From Glandiceps talaboti (taxonomy: Eukaryota > Hemichordata > Enteropneusta > Spengelidae), in the NCBI RefSeq assembly GCF_964340395.1, contig NC_135566.1, positions 16,320,001-16,373,500 on the forward strand: a stretch of 53,500 bases of DNA. The letters run 5' to 3'. The notes under the pieces were generated by a model, which worked only from the letters and a program-made list of their open reading frames with translations, was not told where the DNA came from and did no database searches. The position numbers were made by a program, and so were the translations under genes. Within the stretch, counting starts at the first letter, position 1. Each line of letters starts with the position of its first letter. Of the stretch, positions 27,001-39,545 are shown piece after piece.

Positions 27001-29425
27001 AACATCAGATGACATAATTTTTTATACATATTAAAAAATATGGAGGAATCCATACTGGGCAATCAACTGTTCTAACAATGCCAGAAGGCAACTGTAGTGT
27101 TATAGAAGGTATGCATCGACATTAATATGATACCTCTAAGCATTTTCATATGAGTAAAAGGTTTCACTTGAGCCACCTTTTCAGAGAAAATAATCAAACA
27201 AACAACATGTTCACTTGTACTGTGAATTCAACATTACTCTGAGACTCTCATTATGCATTGGGCATTATAAGAAGGGATGATACTTAAGAAACAATACGGT
27301 AAAGTAATTTTTTCAAAAATGCAATTTTGAAAAAAAAAGTTGACTTTTGAACCACATGTATCCTTTATTTGTAAAACAGAATAATGTACTACATGAACTG
27401 TAATAACTTCTTTTATTGAGTGTATAAATTGGAATAACTAAATATATATCCACATATCGGTATAAATTTCATAAATTACACTTCCTGCATTAGATTGGTG
27501 CCACCTTTGTCATTTAAAGTTATGCATTGCCTCGATTATCATCATTTCTCGTAAATCGACTTTTTATGGGTTTTCTGTCCGTATGAAGTCTGAAAATGGT
27601 GTACATCATGTTCAATAGTTTGATATACTCACTGAAATGCAATGAAAGTGATATTTCCGAAATACCTGAACAGTCATGGAAATGGCTGTTATGTCCAGCG
27701 ATTATACGTCACTTTCAGTTGTGCCAGTGGGCTAGGGAGTCTTCTGTGTATATGTTAACGTCTTACGGCTACAACAGATAATTGCCGTACAATGGAAACA
27801 TGGGACTACATAAACACACAAAGACTCCCTATATCAGTGTACAAATGAACACAGTGCAATCAATGGCGACAGATACCGATCTTATTTATTGCCAATATCG
27901 GGTTGATATTTTCAGACTTCGCCGTAGAGCATGCGATTATCTACCTTTTCCATACAGATAACTTGACAGGTTGGGTATGCATCAGATCAAAAAAAACTGC
28001 ATGGAAAGCGTTTTGAAAACAGCAAAAAAAAAATGCTGCACATTTCACCTGATGAGGCACTATAACTAATCATTTTGATCTTTCTTTCAAAACGTATGGA
28101 ACTTTAACGCACTCTGAAATAAACGCAGTTTATAAATGTCCATTTTGTGACAGCTGTTTGACTTGCCCCTAGTGTTTATAATGTAAGAATGAAAGAGTAT
28201 AACAACCACTGAACTAATTAGTATGGACGGGAGGACAGTTGAGATGGTTTTGTGGCTGCAGGGCTGGACAACGCCATGTAAATATTAATGTGTGGTGTGG
28301 CAAAGTATCCATACATGAATAGTAACTAATTGCTGTGGGATTAAAATCTAGTTCTACGCAATTACTCTTTATAAATTAAACAAACACACTATAAGAATTC
28401 AGTCATTTCAATTAAATGAACTATTAATGTACTTGTAGCGCCCCGACTAAAGTTTTGTACGCTGTCAGTGCAAGCTAGCAAACAAGATGGTGACATTTTA
28501 CGAAACTGAGTTACAAAGCCAACGTAATAGTCCTAGACGCTGATATATTATCTGATTATACTATGAGTTGTTATGCTGGAAAAATCTTCCATCAACATAT
28601 ATCAGGATCACAGGAGTACCATGTTTTGAAATTTAATTTGATGGAAAATACGTCAAAGTTAAAATAATAGGACAGGAGAGATTGACGACGTTCATTTCAG
28701 TGCAATTATGACCGTAGTAAGAGCCCTGAATATTGATGGCATGTATATTTCACTACAGAAACATACAAGTCATAAATAGTGTGAAGGAATGTGAACTGCT
28801 TACCCCGTTGAAACTCTACTGGGAAACGCGGGCATTGCTTTCTAAGCCAATGATTCGTGACTTGGTAATGAAATGGCCAGGTTTTTTACTATGTAGCAAC
28901 GTTGTCTGCTAATTGCATTCACCTTACTATATTATAGTTGGTGCCAAAGCCTTCGACTGTATGATTGTAAACGTTGTTATTTGCCTCACATCAAAATCAA
29001 GCCTTGTGTCTCCGTAGAGACCGTCGCTTTTGCAAATGAGAAGTTAGAAATTCAGCCTTGAAGAAATTCTCAAAGGAAAAATAAGCTTCTGCTGTACTGC
29101 TTGACAAAATTCATCTTTGCTTTGTTGCCATGACAACGTCTCTCTGGTGATCATTACTTTGGAAGAACACTGGCTCACGAAGTTAATATTTTCGAGATCA
29201 ACTGTTTTACTATGAAGTGAAAATTGCTGTTTGACTTGAAAGCTGTCACCGATTATTCCTCTTGCAACCATGTTGTCCATATGGGACGACTTATGACTGC
29301 TAAACGTGTATGAAATTACAACCTCAAATTTGATCATTACAGGTATCATCAGTACACGACTTTATCAGTCAATTCACTGCAGGTCTTTTTAAACATCATT
29401 AAATTTAACTACAGTTTATAAAGTT
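24065..29425. other. No gene seen; about 5.3 kb of AT-rich noncoding DNA
   Basis: Several 60-100-codon ORFs exist, such as 29044-29349 on the minus strand, but none has a recognisable motif or paired splice sites that extend it. No large tandem array. Confidence 0.5.
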
Positions 29426-29430
29426 GAGCT

Positions 29431-29766
29431 ATGGATGAGGAGTGTGTATTTATTTTTGGATTTTTAATTTATAAAACAATTTTATCATGGCTTCCTTCTT
29501 GAAAAAATCAGCGTGAAACAACATATATGCCAAGTCCATATTTGTACCTCAATAAATTACAAAGATTAATAAGTGTGTAAAATCTTTGCTATTGTACATA
29601 CAATAACAGACGCTTTTTAATACACAATTTTTAATGTTTTGCAATGTATTGAGTTACAAACACAGACTTGGTCTAGGTTGTTTCATTTTGATTTTCCAAG
29701 TAGGAAGCCATCATAAAATTGTTTCATAAATTAAAAATCTCAAATAAATACCAAATCCTCATCCAT
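29431..29766. mobile_element. Palindromic foldback element, copy B (most complete)
   Basis: It begins ATGGATGAGGAGTGTGTATT and ends with the mirror of that (AAATACCAAATCCTCATCC). Inner pairs include TTTTTAATTTATAAAACAAT against ATTGTTTCATAAATTAAAAA, and ATCATGGCTTCCTTCTTG against CAAGTAGGAAGCCATCAT. The symmetry runs through CAATAAATTACAAAGATTAA toward the centre. It is about 336 bp and has no ORF. Confidence 0.75.
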
Positions 29767-30639
29767 ATGGCCATTTTAAGGATCATTGTTCATTATTTCA
29801 ATTATTTTAAACTCTCTTGACTAGCAATATAATTCACTGTTTTTCACTGTACATGTCATTGTAAAAATCTACTTACCTTCTTTTGATGACAGAGGTAATG
29901 ATTAAATTCACCCTGTTTGAATTAAGTTTTGAGTTGAAGAAATTTGAGAATAGAGTGCTCAGGATTGCAGAGCACAGTTTGTTTAAAATATCAATTTCAT
30001 AATTTTACTGAATGTTAGTGTACATTTCACTCTAAACATGGTAAAATCTACTACCTTTATGAAAGCGTCATATTACTAGTACTACAGTGGCAACTGAGGT
30101 TTCAGCTTACTCAGATAAACACAAACTAAAACTTATAATTGCTGTTTGATGTCACAGTGGTGGATTACACAAGCGAGTGAGTAGGTGGATAGTGGTGCCT
30201 CTATTGAGTGGATGTGAAAAAAAAATTCTATACATGTAAATTGAGATAGCTTTATATGCTGGAAGTCCCCAGAAATGTACACTGCAAAGATTGTGGAAGT
30301 TATCAGAAATGTCCCCTTAACACGAGTACAATAAAATCAATGTCCATTCAATAGTTTTAACACATCAAAACAATATTTTGTGTCTATCTTTAAATCCTCA
30401 TACTACCAGGGGGTATTTGTTTGTAATTCGTACAACTCCAAGTTGGGAACAACAGGCTACGTTCTCCAAAACCCTTGGCTGCCACTAATGTAACGATTGC
30501 ATTTCATGTATTTTATATAGTTTAGATTTGAAGAAATCCAAAATTGAAAATGTACTGATAAGGATTGAGTGCAACGTTCATCTGAAATATCATCATGCTA
30601 CTCAAAGATGACATTACAGTGATTTATGATGAAATAATT

Positions 30640-31180
30640 ATTTTTTATAGGATGCCAGAAAAGAGTTGATCTTGATCTTGAAATGGTGGTCAAGGCCAAA
30701 ATTACACATCTTAATACATGACGTACATGTAAACACACACACACACAAAAATCGACCACAACTTAGCACTTGTGCTTCATCATTACTTCTAGCATTGAAA
30801 TGGTTTGGCTTAGATATTTGACTTTCAGAATGAATATCAAGGTCAAGGTCAAGGTCAATAACTTTGACAGGTACAGTGTTTTAAAATAGCGCTGGACATA
30901 TTTTTACCTTGATCCTGACCTTGACATTAGCCCTTAGAGACCAAGGCCTATAGGTTTTTATTCTCTTTCAAAAGTGCTGCATTCTTCAACCACACTGACA
31001 GACACGATAAAGGAGAAATATATCTTTTTTGAATTGACCTTGTACATGACTGCACTTATATACAGAGGGTTAATGACTTGACCTTCCAGGTTGTACGTAG
31101 GCAATCAAAATATTGAATACTTGAAACCAATCTGAGATGGTAAGAATGTGTCTTAAGGAAGGATGACACTGTCACTGATA
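30640..31180. repeat. Region with repeated AGGTCA / TGACCT hexamers and a short CA run
   Basis: AGGTCA occurs three times head to tail at 30840-30857. Related TTGATCTTGATCTTG (30667) and CTTGATCCTGACCTTGACA (30908-30926) lie on either side. An (AC)n run is at about 30733-30746. It looks like part of a dispersed repeat family. Confidence 0.55.
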
Positions 31181-31384
31181 CAGCACCCAGTGTCAGCCTT
31201 AGGTAATTATCGCTTGGCCAGTGCAGGCATGTACCGGCGGTAGACTTCCAATCTGTTGCAATTGTTTGTATGGTATTAATGCCAGTCCAGTGTTAGCACT
31301 TAACATCGATATTACTATCCCAATATGAAAACAATTCTTGATCTGTGTACAGTATCTACTGAGTACTGACAGTCTAAAATTAAA

Positions 31385-32010
31385 CACACCTGGGTTTGCT
31401 AAGTCTTCAAGTTGACACTATAATCTACTGGGTTTTCTAAGTCTTCAAGTTGACACTGGCCAGTTTTCAAAGTCTTCAAGTCAACACATGAGTTTTCAAG
31501 TCAAAACTATCTACTGGGTTTGCTAAGTCTTAAAGTCAAAACTATCAACTGGTTTTTCAAAGATTTCAAATCAACCCGGGCATTCAAGGTCTTCAACACG
31601 GTCTTTAAAGTCTTCAATATTCAACTCTAGGTTTTCCAAGTCTTCAATTCAACACTGGGTTTTCTCTAAGTCTTTAAGTAAACACTATCTATTGTGTTTT
31701 CAAAGTCTTGTTAAGACAACACTGGGTTTTCAAATTCTTCCACGTCAACACTGTTTGTTCAAAGTCTTCAAGTCAACACTATCTACTGGGTTTTCTAAGT
31801 CTTCAAGTCAACACGGTTTTCAAAGTCTTCAAGTCAACACTGGGTTTTCAAAGTCTTTGTGTCAACTCTGTTCAAAGTCTTCAAGTCAACACTATCTACT
31901 GGGTGCTCAAAGTCTTCAAATCTACTGGGTTTTCTAAGTCTTCAAGTCAACACTGTTTGTTCAAAGTATTCAAATCTACAACGTACTGGGTTTTCTAAGT
32001 CTTCAAGTCC
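31385..32010. repeat. Minisatellite, unit about 25-45 bp
   Basis: About 18 variable copies of GGGTTTTCTAAGTCTTCAAG followed by TCAACACTATCTACT. The 81- and 96-codon ORFs over 31692-31998 are repeat translations (FQSLQVN). Confidence 0.85.
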
Positions 32011-33339
32011 AAATTCTACAAGATAAAGACTTCAATTCTCTACATAGTACCCAAGATTCATTTGACATTTTTTTACCGTTAGTACTTTGTATACTGAAAT
32101 CCCACATGCACGTCACATCGTCATATAAATCACAGAGAGAGAATTCCGAGTGCAGGTCTAAAGCCCATTTGATACATTCCCTAGGTTTGATCCTTTAATA
32201 GTGTTGCCTGGATTGATCCCTTAATTGTCAGATAAAGGAGACAGTCCCTGCACAAAGCACAAAATGATGGATTGCATAGTCAGCACTTTCCAGCGCATAC
32301 ATATGTACGTTTGATTGGTGGTGATCAAAATCTAGAATTCCTTCGACGACTTGTACATGTATAGGTAAGTCACGACAGGAATGTTAAATGTTTAATACAG
32401 TATAGATCGTAACAAACAATACATAAAAATTACTCTGCTATTTACTCAAGGGTATGACAATGCTTCATTTTTCAAGTCATCAATTTGTGTACACGCAAGT
32501 CAAGCGTAACTTTTTCCTATAATTAGGATGAAATATTCATGGTAGGTGCTTGCATATTTAATAGCATACGTTTGCCTTCATTTGAAATGTATCAAAGCAG
32601 TTTTGAAGTCATGTAGGCATATTTCTTGTGAAATAAAATTTGTTACGCTTGATGCCCTCAATATAAAATATAATGATATTGAACCCTAAAATCAAATATT
32701 TGAGTCACTTCTTTGACTGGTGGATTTCGGGCTCTCGCTTTTCACCTACCATGCCTGGCATTTCACTAGCATCTGTTTATTCAGGCCTAAAATTAGATTA
32801 TGATTTCCTGCAGTGACAATAGCTGGTTCGTGGTGAAACTATTGACGGCACCTAACTGGAGAAATTTAAAACCCAATAATAATTTGCATCTGAATCTGGC
32901 CGAAGCTTCATTAAAAGTAAAGACTGCTAGCAAAATGACAGGCGTGGTAGCTAGGGAAAAGCAAGAACAAATCCCCACATGATTGGTTCTCGGCTGTAGT
33001 TGGTGCAAACTGGCAACAAAGTGTAAACATATTCTCAATACAAAAAATTAACTACATAATATGCAACATACGACACATGACAGGTGGAGAAAATTGTCAT
33101 GTCCATGAAATATTGAAATTTTACATTCAAAATTATTGCATTTCCTGCCAGCCTGAGGCAGATGATCGAGTCATCGAACAATCAACCCTCTTGCAGAACG
33201 TTATCACTTTATCACATCTCATGAAGGTCTCAGTCCTTCTGACGTCGAATAAAAAAACTAGAAAGTACACATAATAGATGTATTATAGTGTATGGAGGAA
33301 ATAGCATAAATAATGATGAATGGTTGGGATTCATATGTC

Positions 33340-33720
33340 AGGATAAGGCTTAGATAGTGGTTTCACCAAGCCTTGGATTTCAACATTCTCTAAGGATCAC
33401 AGCATGACAGCTCCGAATCTCTCGTATGTCATCAGCCTTGGATTCACAATTCTGTCAAATATGCCATGATAGCATGACAACACTGAATCTATCATATGTC
33501 AGCCTTGGATTCAGAATTCTGTAGGGATCTGCCATAGCATGACAGCACTGTCACTGGCCTCGGATTCAAAATGTTTGTACGGATCTGCCATAGAATTGCA
33601 GCATGTTATCGCCCTAGCATCCTGGGCCCAACATTCTGTATGGATCATAGCATGACAGTACTGTATATACATCATGTCTTGGCATATGCTGTGGAATCAT
33701 CATTCTGTACAGAGCTTGTC
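33340..33720. repeat. Degenerate minisatellite, unit about 65-75 bp
   Basis: Five to six copies of AGCCTTGGATTCACAATTCT, GTAAGGATCTGCCATAGCAT and GACAGCACTGAATCT, with insertions and deletions. Confidence 0.75.
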
Positions 33721-33729
33721 ATACTGTGA

Positions 33730-35480
33730 TAAGTATGCTTTGTCAGCAGGCTCTGTATGTGATTGATGGTAATTGTGCGACATGGTCGTTTTTACACTTA
33801 CTCTTGTTATAGTAATTTCAGGTACATTGTACTTCCTTTCAACTGACACTTTATATATTTTGCACTTTCTACTATGATAAATGTTTGATGAAATTTTTCT
33901 ACACATCACAATATTGTCTGTTTCTTTCGATCATTCCAGTGTATTTCATTGCTGACAGTATGCTATGAATACCAAAGAGATCACTTGTCACTTGAATTGT
34001 CATAGGTGATCAAATTGCTGACAATACACGTAGTGGTCAACAAACAAAGACACATTCTACGTAAAGTTAAAAATAAGCAATCATTTCTCAACACATCATG
34101 GGACTGGCAATGATGGATGGGAGAGGCAGTAGGCTGAACCGTTCACACCATGTGTGTATCTCCCTGACCACGTCAGTGGTGCCGTCTGGCAAGCAAAGTG
34201 CCACATTTACATTGGAATAGATGGAGAGGCCAAAAACACGTAGTTTGGGGGCACTTTGATTTCCATTAGAATTGCCTATGATGGAAAAGAAAAATCTACA
34301 TTCCTCCAGGCTATAGCTGTAAATATCTCCACCAGGAAAACTAAAGGATTACATGTAGTGTAGTAGTAAAGAACTTTAAATGTTTTATTCCGCACAATTT
34401 ATCACCATGATCCTAACAAAACACTGCCCCCATGGATGTTTTGAAAAGTTGCATCTGTGATGTAATTTGTAACTTCGTTGATGAAAGTTTATTTCCCACA
34501 ATGCCCCTGACAGTTAGCATCCCCCATGTCTGAATGTTAAATGTAATTTGTGCGTGACATTAAAGGTTCAGCTCCCAAATGCTAAAACACTAAACCATAC
34601 AAATAATGTTGTTTCACAAGTTTCAAGATTTTATCCTAGTCTAGGTTTACTAAGATTCTCGCCGCTGGGGGCTCTTCTACGAGACCACAAGACAAGAGTC
34701 TGGGAAACAACATTCCAAATACTCCAGTCACTTGTAAAGTGACAACTTATCGCAAAGGTACCTGAATCATTCAGCTTCCACTGTTGGGCGTGAAGTATTC
34801 CCCAGCATGCACTGCTCTAGGAGCTAGTTCCTGCATGGATGAGCGTAAGTGCAGCAGAAAACACTGCAAGCATGAGTGCAAATACCCCTGAGTACCCACA
34901 CTTGAACTCACGTGGCATGAGGCTCTGTTATTATTACATATGTTTATCTGAAACAGCAAATTTCCATAAAAAAAGTATAAAAATCATAGTGGGATTTTGT
35001 GTGTAGTGAAGGATCGTGTCCTCATTTGCATATCATTTACATGCAGGTATGCAATAATGTTTTCGGTATTGCACTGCAGTGAAACTACCACTACTTATAA
35101 TGTGCGTGTACCAGTGCAAGTAATATCTGGTACATATGTAATAATTTGTTTTACTGCGAACTGTAACGTTCAACATTCATCCTGTCCAGATAGTTCCACA
35201 ATATATTCAGGATTAGTTTCATCAAAGTTTGCATATTGATAACCTCAATCCATCACAAATGTCCTGAACCAGGGTATCCCCTAATGTTACTGACGTTGCA
35301 CATGACTGCATTTGTCTTGCTTTGAATATTTTATGATGTGCAATCTATCTCAATTAATTGGAGTCAATACACTTTCCGATGTTGTTTATGAATCTTACAT
35401 TTAAGTACACAGTCGAGTTTTTACATTTTTAGTGGATGGTAAAGAAAGTCAGTTTACTGTTTTAATAGTAACTAAAGAAT
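33730..35480. other. No gene seen; noncoding DNA
   Basis: ORFs of 62-80 codons at 34548-34742, 34771-34959 (minus) and 34997-35239 lack motifs. No strong repeat. Confidence 0.45.
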
Positions 35481-35601
35481 TTAACAAAAAGATTGTTTGT
35501 TTTTGTTGTTAGTTTGTTTGTTTGTTTGTTTTCACATTACCTTTTAGACTTGTTAATTATTCCCTTAACATTCAATGAATCAAATGGAACATCCATTAGA
35601 C

Positions 35602-35775
35602 TAGCTGCAATAATTGTAGCGTTTTGCTGTGCTTTTTTCGTCTGTTTTGGCGACTTTTTAAGTTTTGGTGTTTAGGTGATTTTTGGTGTTTAACCCGCAC
35701 CGAACTTAAAAAGTCGCCAAAACAGACGAAAAAAATCCTCAAAATCGCAGCAAAACGCTACAATTATTGCAGCTA
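35602..35775. mobile_element. Foldback MITE, 174 bp, with 9-bp target-site duplication
   Basis: The left end TAGCTGCAATAATTGTAGCG continues TTTTGCTG and is matched exactly by the right-end mirror. Further pairing covers CGTCTGTTTTGGCGAC and TTTTTAAGTT. The left arm lacks about 12 bases present in the right (a TTTTGAGGAT-like block). Flanks are CCATTAGAC on both sides (35593-35601 and 35776-35784). A 9-base duplication suits Mutator-like or Merlin-type transposases; none is encoded here, so it is non-autonomous. The ORF at 35493-35675 runs across its left arm and is not a gene. Confidence 0.85.
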
Positions 35776-36075
35776 CCATTAGACTTGGTTTTTAATGTTA
35801 TTTAATTGAAATTTCAACACCACAGTTATATGCTATAATTATTGTACATAATGTTATGTAATATTGTGTTTTGTACGCTAATACAATGTCTAATTATCTG
35901 TATTTCGATCGACAATTTTCAGTGAATTATTATATATTGTAAGTTGTTGTCTGATCAAAGAAATAATACTAGTGCAACTTTAACAGAGTAATTACTATTA
36001 TTCAAATTCAAATCACATGGAACACTGATAAAAAAAATGCACAAGTATACAAGTAAGTTTTCTCCTTGAACAAAG

Positions 36076-36446
36076 TACTACCAAACTAGAAAGACTACTA
36101 TAGAGTTTCAATTAGGCAGCACAGTGTCTTTTAAGACTCGAACAGCATTTTTAAAAATAAATTACATGAAACTCTGATAGCGCACAAGCATTTAAAATTA
36201 TACATTTTATTTTATTTTACTGTGAACACAAATCAACATCACTGTTGGATAAAACAAGGAAGATTCAAACACAAAACTGTTTATCTGTGTTCACAGTGAG
36301 ATAACATGTAACATTTCACATGCATACCTGCTAGTATCAGTGCCTGTATTTTCTTTTTGTACTTCGTATCAAAAATCTCTATGTTAGACATAACTAACAT
36401 TTTGCCACCTAAATTGAAACTCCATAGTCACTCTGGTTTGGTAGTA
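36076..36446. mobile_element. Inverted-repeat element, 371 bp, with a nested inner inverted repeat
   Basis: The left end TACTACCAAACTAGAAAGAC and TAGAGTTTCAAT mirror the right end ATTGAAACTCCATAGTCACT and GGTTTGGTAGTA. Inside, TTTTACTGTGAACACA (about 36215) and TGTGTTCACAGTGAG (about 36286) form a second inverted pair. No transposase ORF and no clean target duplication. Confidence 0.65.
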
Positions 36447-38344
36447 ACAAGAGCCTCAATCCATCTTGTAGTTTCTGATAAAAAATCCTATTTCAAACTA
36501 CCATATTTAGTACAAAAATGTTGTCAAATGTAGCCACCAAGCTTCAAACACTCACTCTTAATGGTCTCAAACTGGCACCAATACAGAAAGTATGCGTTAC
36601 TACCAGTCATTTGGCCCCAAACCAAGTTACACAATTTTGAGGAAAGAAGACTAAGATACAAACTCACATTTTCAGCAAATAATGCCATGTGTGAAAATAT
36701 CATAATTGTTAATTATTGTCTTCTAGTAATACATAATATATAAATCAATTCACAAATCAAAAATTAAATCACTATGTTGTATTAATGGCAAAGATATCTA
36801 ACAAATACCATTAATTCACAATTCTGTTATATGTTCATATTTCTTTTCTCTTTGTTCTTCTTTCAGATCAATGGTTGGATGACAAAGTTTGAGAACAGTT
36901 AATTTATTTAATCAAAATAAAACATTAAAATATCATCCCTGAGATAATTGGATAGTTATAGTTACTTCATTTATCACATTTTCTTACTTTCATGGTATTC
37001 ATATGTATACAACCTAACTATGTTTTCCAGATAAGGCTAAAGACAACTATGCAGGGAAAGCCTTTTGGCCAAACAGTAATGCAGTTACATAAATTTATGG
37101 TATTAAATATGTTGCTCTTTAGTGTATTTATTTAAATAAGTGTTGTATCTTTGTGTGTAAATCATCTCAAAGAATCAATGTCAGACCTCCAAAAACACTT
37201 CGAACCTGATGCATCTCTCCAGAGGAAGTTCGTCAACTTTTCCATGAGTGTTCTACAAACATCTTAAAATCAAAGACTAAGTGTATATTAAAAGAACATA
37301 GATACATAAATTTCCATAATGTAGTGTAAACACAATTCATATGACCCCAAGTGCAAGAGCAAAGTACACATTCGTACCTACTTTAATGTTTATTTCAACG
37401 ATGTACTAAACTAACATTTGACATTAGATTCTTTGAAATAGGACATCAAATGCTTTGAAATGGGACATTAAATCAACAAATTACACATTGGGGTACAATA
37501 TTTCATACCGAAAATTTACAATCTTCGTGATCAACACAAGCCTGATTGCTACGTTTCATTGCCAGTAACGTAACCACTTTTTTTTATAAGCACTCATTTT
37601 TCACTCAGTGTATGTACATTGATGACTACTGCCCAAGGGGAATTCCATTTAGCGCTGGCACATATTCACGCTTCTGCAATATATTCCATGATAACCTACT
37701 CGGTGGAAAACTCCAGAGGAGGTTGAATACAGGATCAGCTTTGCCAGCAGTTAAACCTAAATGCAATGAGTGGGATATCAGATTCGCCTGATTGCTGCTT
37801 ACTTGCATTGATCAGTATGTGACTAAACTTCTTACCGAAAAACCACATAACAGTATGTGAAATGTAAAAGTCATGAAATCTCAGACAATGGTGAAATGTA
37901 CATGGATATATCACATGATGGTTGCTATGGCATCAGACTTGGATTCTAAATATGGAAAGTTGTTTATTTTATAATTCTGTCTTTGTTTATTGGAATAGTC
38001 AGCGTTATAAAGTTATATGAATTTCAAGTTAATGTTAAATTTTCAGAATTCCAAATCATTAAATATTTTCCTAAGGTCTCTAAATTTACTGAAATATTTT
38101 AACTTTGGTTAATTAAATTTTAAAAAGCTGTATCTTGTATTACTGCTTAGAAATCATTGACATAATAATCGCATGAATCACTAATGATTGAAAGGGTGAC
38201 CCTTTTTGTTTTTCATAATATATCTGCCACATTAAAGACAGGACATCATTGATGGCAAGATACCAACATGACTAGTGACTGAGTATCTGAATAAAAATTA
38301 TCATTAACGCGTCTTTTAATATAGGATCTTTAATAAATCAAATA

Positions 38345-38425
38345 CTCGTCTAGCAACTCGTAGTGACAACCTTTAGGTCACGAGTATATTCCTGCTGAAT
38401 GAAGAAAAATATTGGAGAATTATAC
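38345..38425. repeat. Dispersed repeat, copy 2
   Basis: GTCTAGCAACTCGTAGTGAC, AACCTTTAGGTCAC and AATATTGGAGAATTA correspond to 12955-13065. Confidence 0.6.
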
Positions 38426-38837
38426 CAGCACCAGTAACATCAAAGAAAAATCGGGGAAAGTAATGGCAAATTTGAACATTTTGACTACTATTTCGAACAC
38501 AGCAGAACTAGTGACGTAGACAAGCGTTGTCATGATATTGACACGCGGTCATGACGTAGAGCATCCAGTATATATTCTATATTTTATGTTCAACTTGGCT
38601 TGTGCATGGTATAATATATCCTAAGGATCAAAAGGAATGAAAAGGATGTAAGGTTTAGGTATTGTGTGGCTTATAGTACTCATGATCACATAATTGAGAT
38701 TCTTCAACATGTCATGACTGCCTACACATACTACTAGAGGATCACCGTTGAGCTGCTTATCAAATGACAAGGACTGAATTCTTAGATGTATTTAGGTATT
38801 TTGAGAACAAACTAGTAGGGAAAATACACTGAGCAGC

Positions 38838-39029
38838 TTAAATGTAACAGATAGGTATGCATGACTGATTTGTTCTGTAAGCTACTGTACCATAATTCTT
38901 TCAGTCGGATGTATGTTTTTATCTGTATAGTTTAAACGTAACATATACGCATGCATCATTGACTTGTCCTGTGAGCTACTATTCTGTAATCTCTAAGCTA
39001 AGGTAGGATGTATATTTTATCTGTACAGT
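38838..39029. repeat. Two diverged tandem copies of a 94-98-bp unit
   Basis: Shared blocks are TAAATGTAACAGATAGG / TAAACGTAACATATACG, GCATGACTGATTTGTTCTGT / GCATCATTGACTTGTCCTGT and GGATGTATGTTTTTATCTGT / GGATGTATATTTTATCTGT. Confidence 0.7.
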
Positions 39030-39194
39030 TGGAGATAAAACACTACTGGTATCGCAGAAACATAGTCTCTACTGTTGATACCTCAGACAGTATTGAAACT
39101 GATGTTTGTATGGGAAAGGGGAAACAATCATGAAAAGAAAGGGTAAACTGAAATGGACATACAATACAGATTTGCCAGAGGAGGTAATTACCTT

Positions 39195-39545
39195 GAAAGA
39201 AGGGTTTACACAGAGTGAGCAGTGAAAGCGACATTCTAGTCCTAGCCCACAGAATGAGTGGTGAAAGCGACATTCTAGTTCTAGCACACAGAACTTGATG
39301 AGTGGTGAAAGTGAAATATTCTAGTTCTAGCACATACAGAATGAGTGGGGAAAGTGACATAATCTAGTCCTAACACACAGAATGAGTGGTGAAAGCGACA
39401 TTCTAGTCCTAGCACACAGAATGAGTGGTGAAAGTGAAATATTCTAGTCCTAACAGTGAACACACACTGAATGAGGGGAGTGGTGAAAGCAACATATTCT
39501 ACTTCTAACACATAGCATGAGTAGTGAATATGACATTCTAGTTCT
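39195..39545. repeat. Minisatellite, unit about 40-50 bp
   Basis: Eight or so copies of ACAGAATGAGTGGTGAAAGC and GACATTCTAGTCCTAGCAC. Minus-strand ORFs here repeat LELECRFHHSF and are array translations. Confidence 0.85.

Noticed and set aside
31692-31998. ORFs of 81 and 96 codons with FQSLQVN repeats
   Set aside because: They are reading frames through a noncoding minisatellite with stops in most units.
37546-37808. Overlapping plus (81 codons) and minus (60 codons) ORFs with balanced composition
   Set aside because: The plus reading looks a little protein-like, but I recognise no motif and see no supported splice context. A TE remnant is possible.
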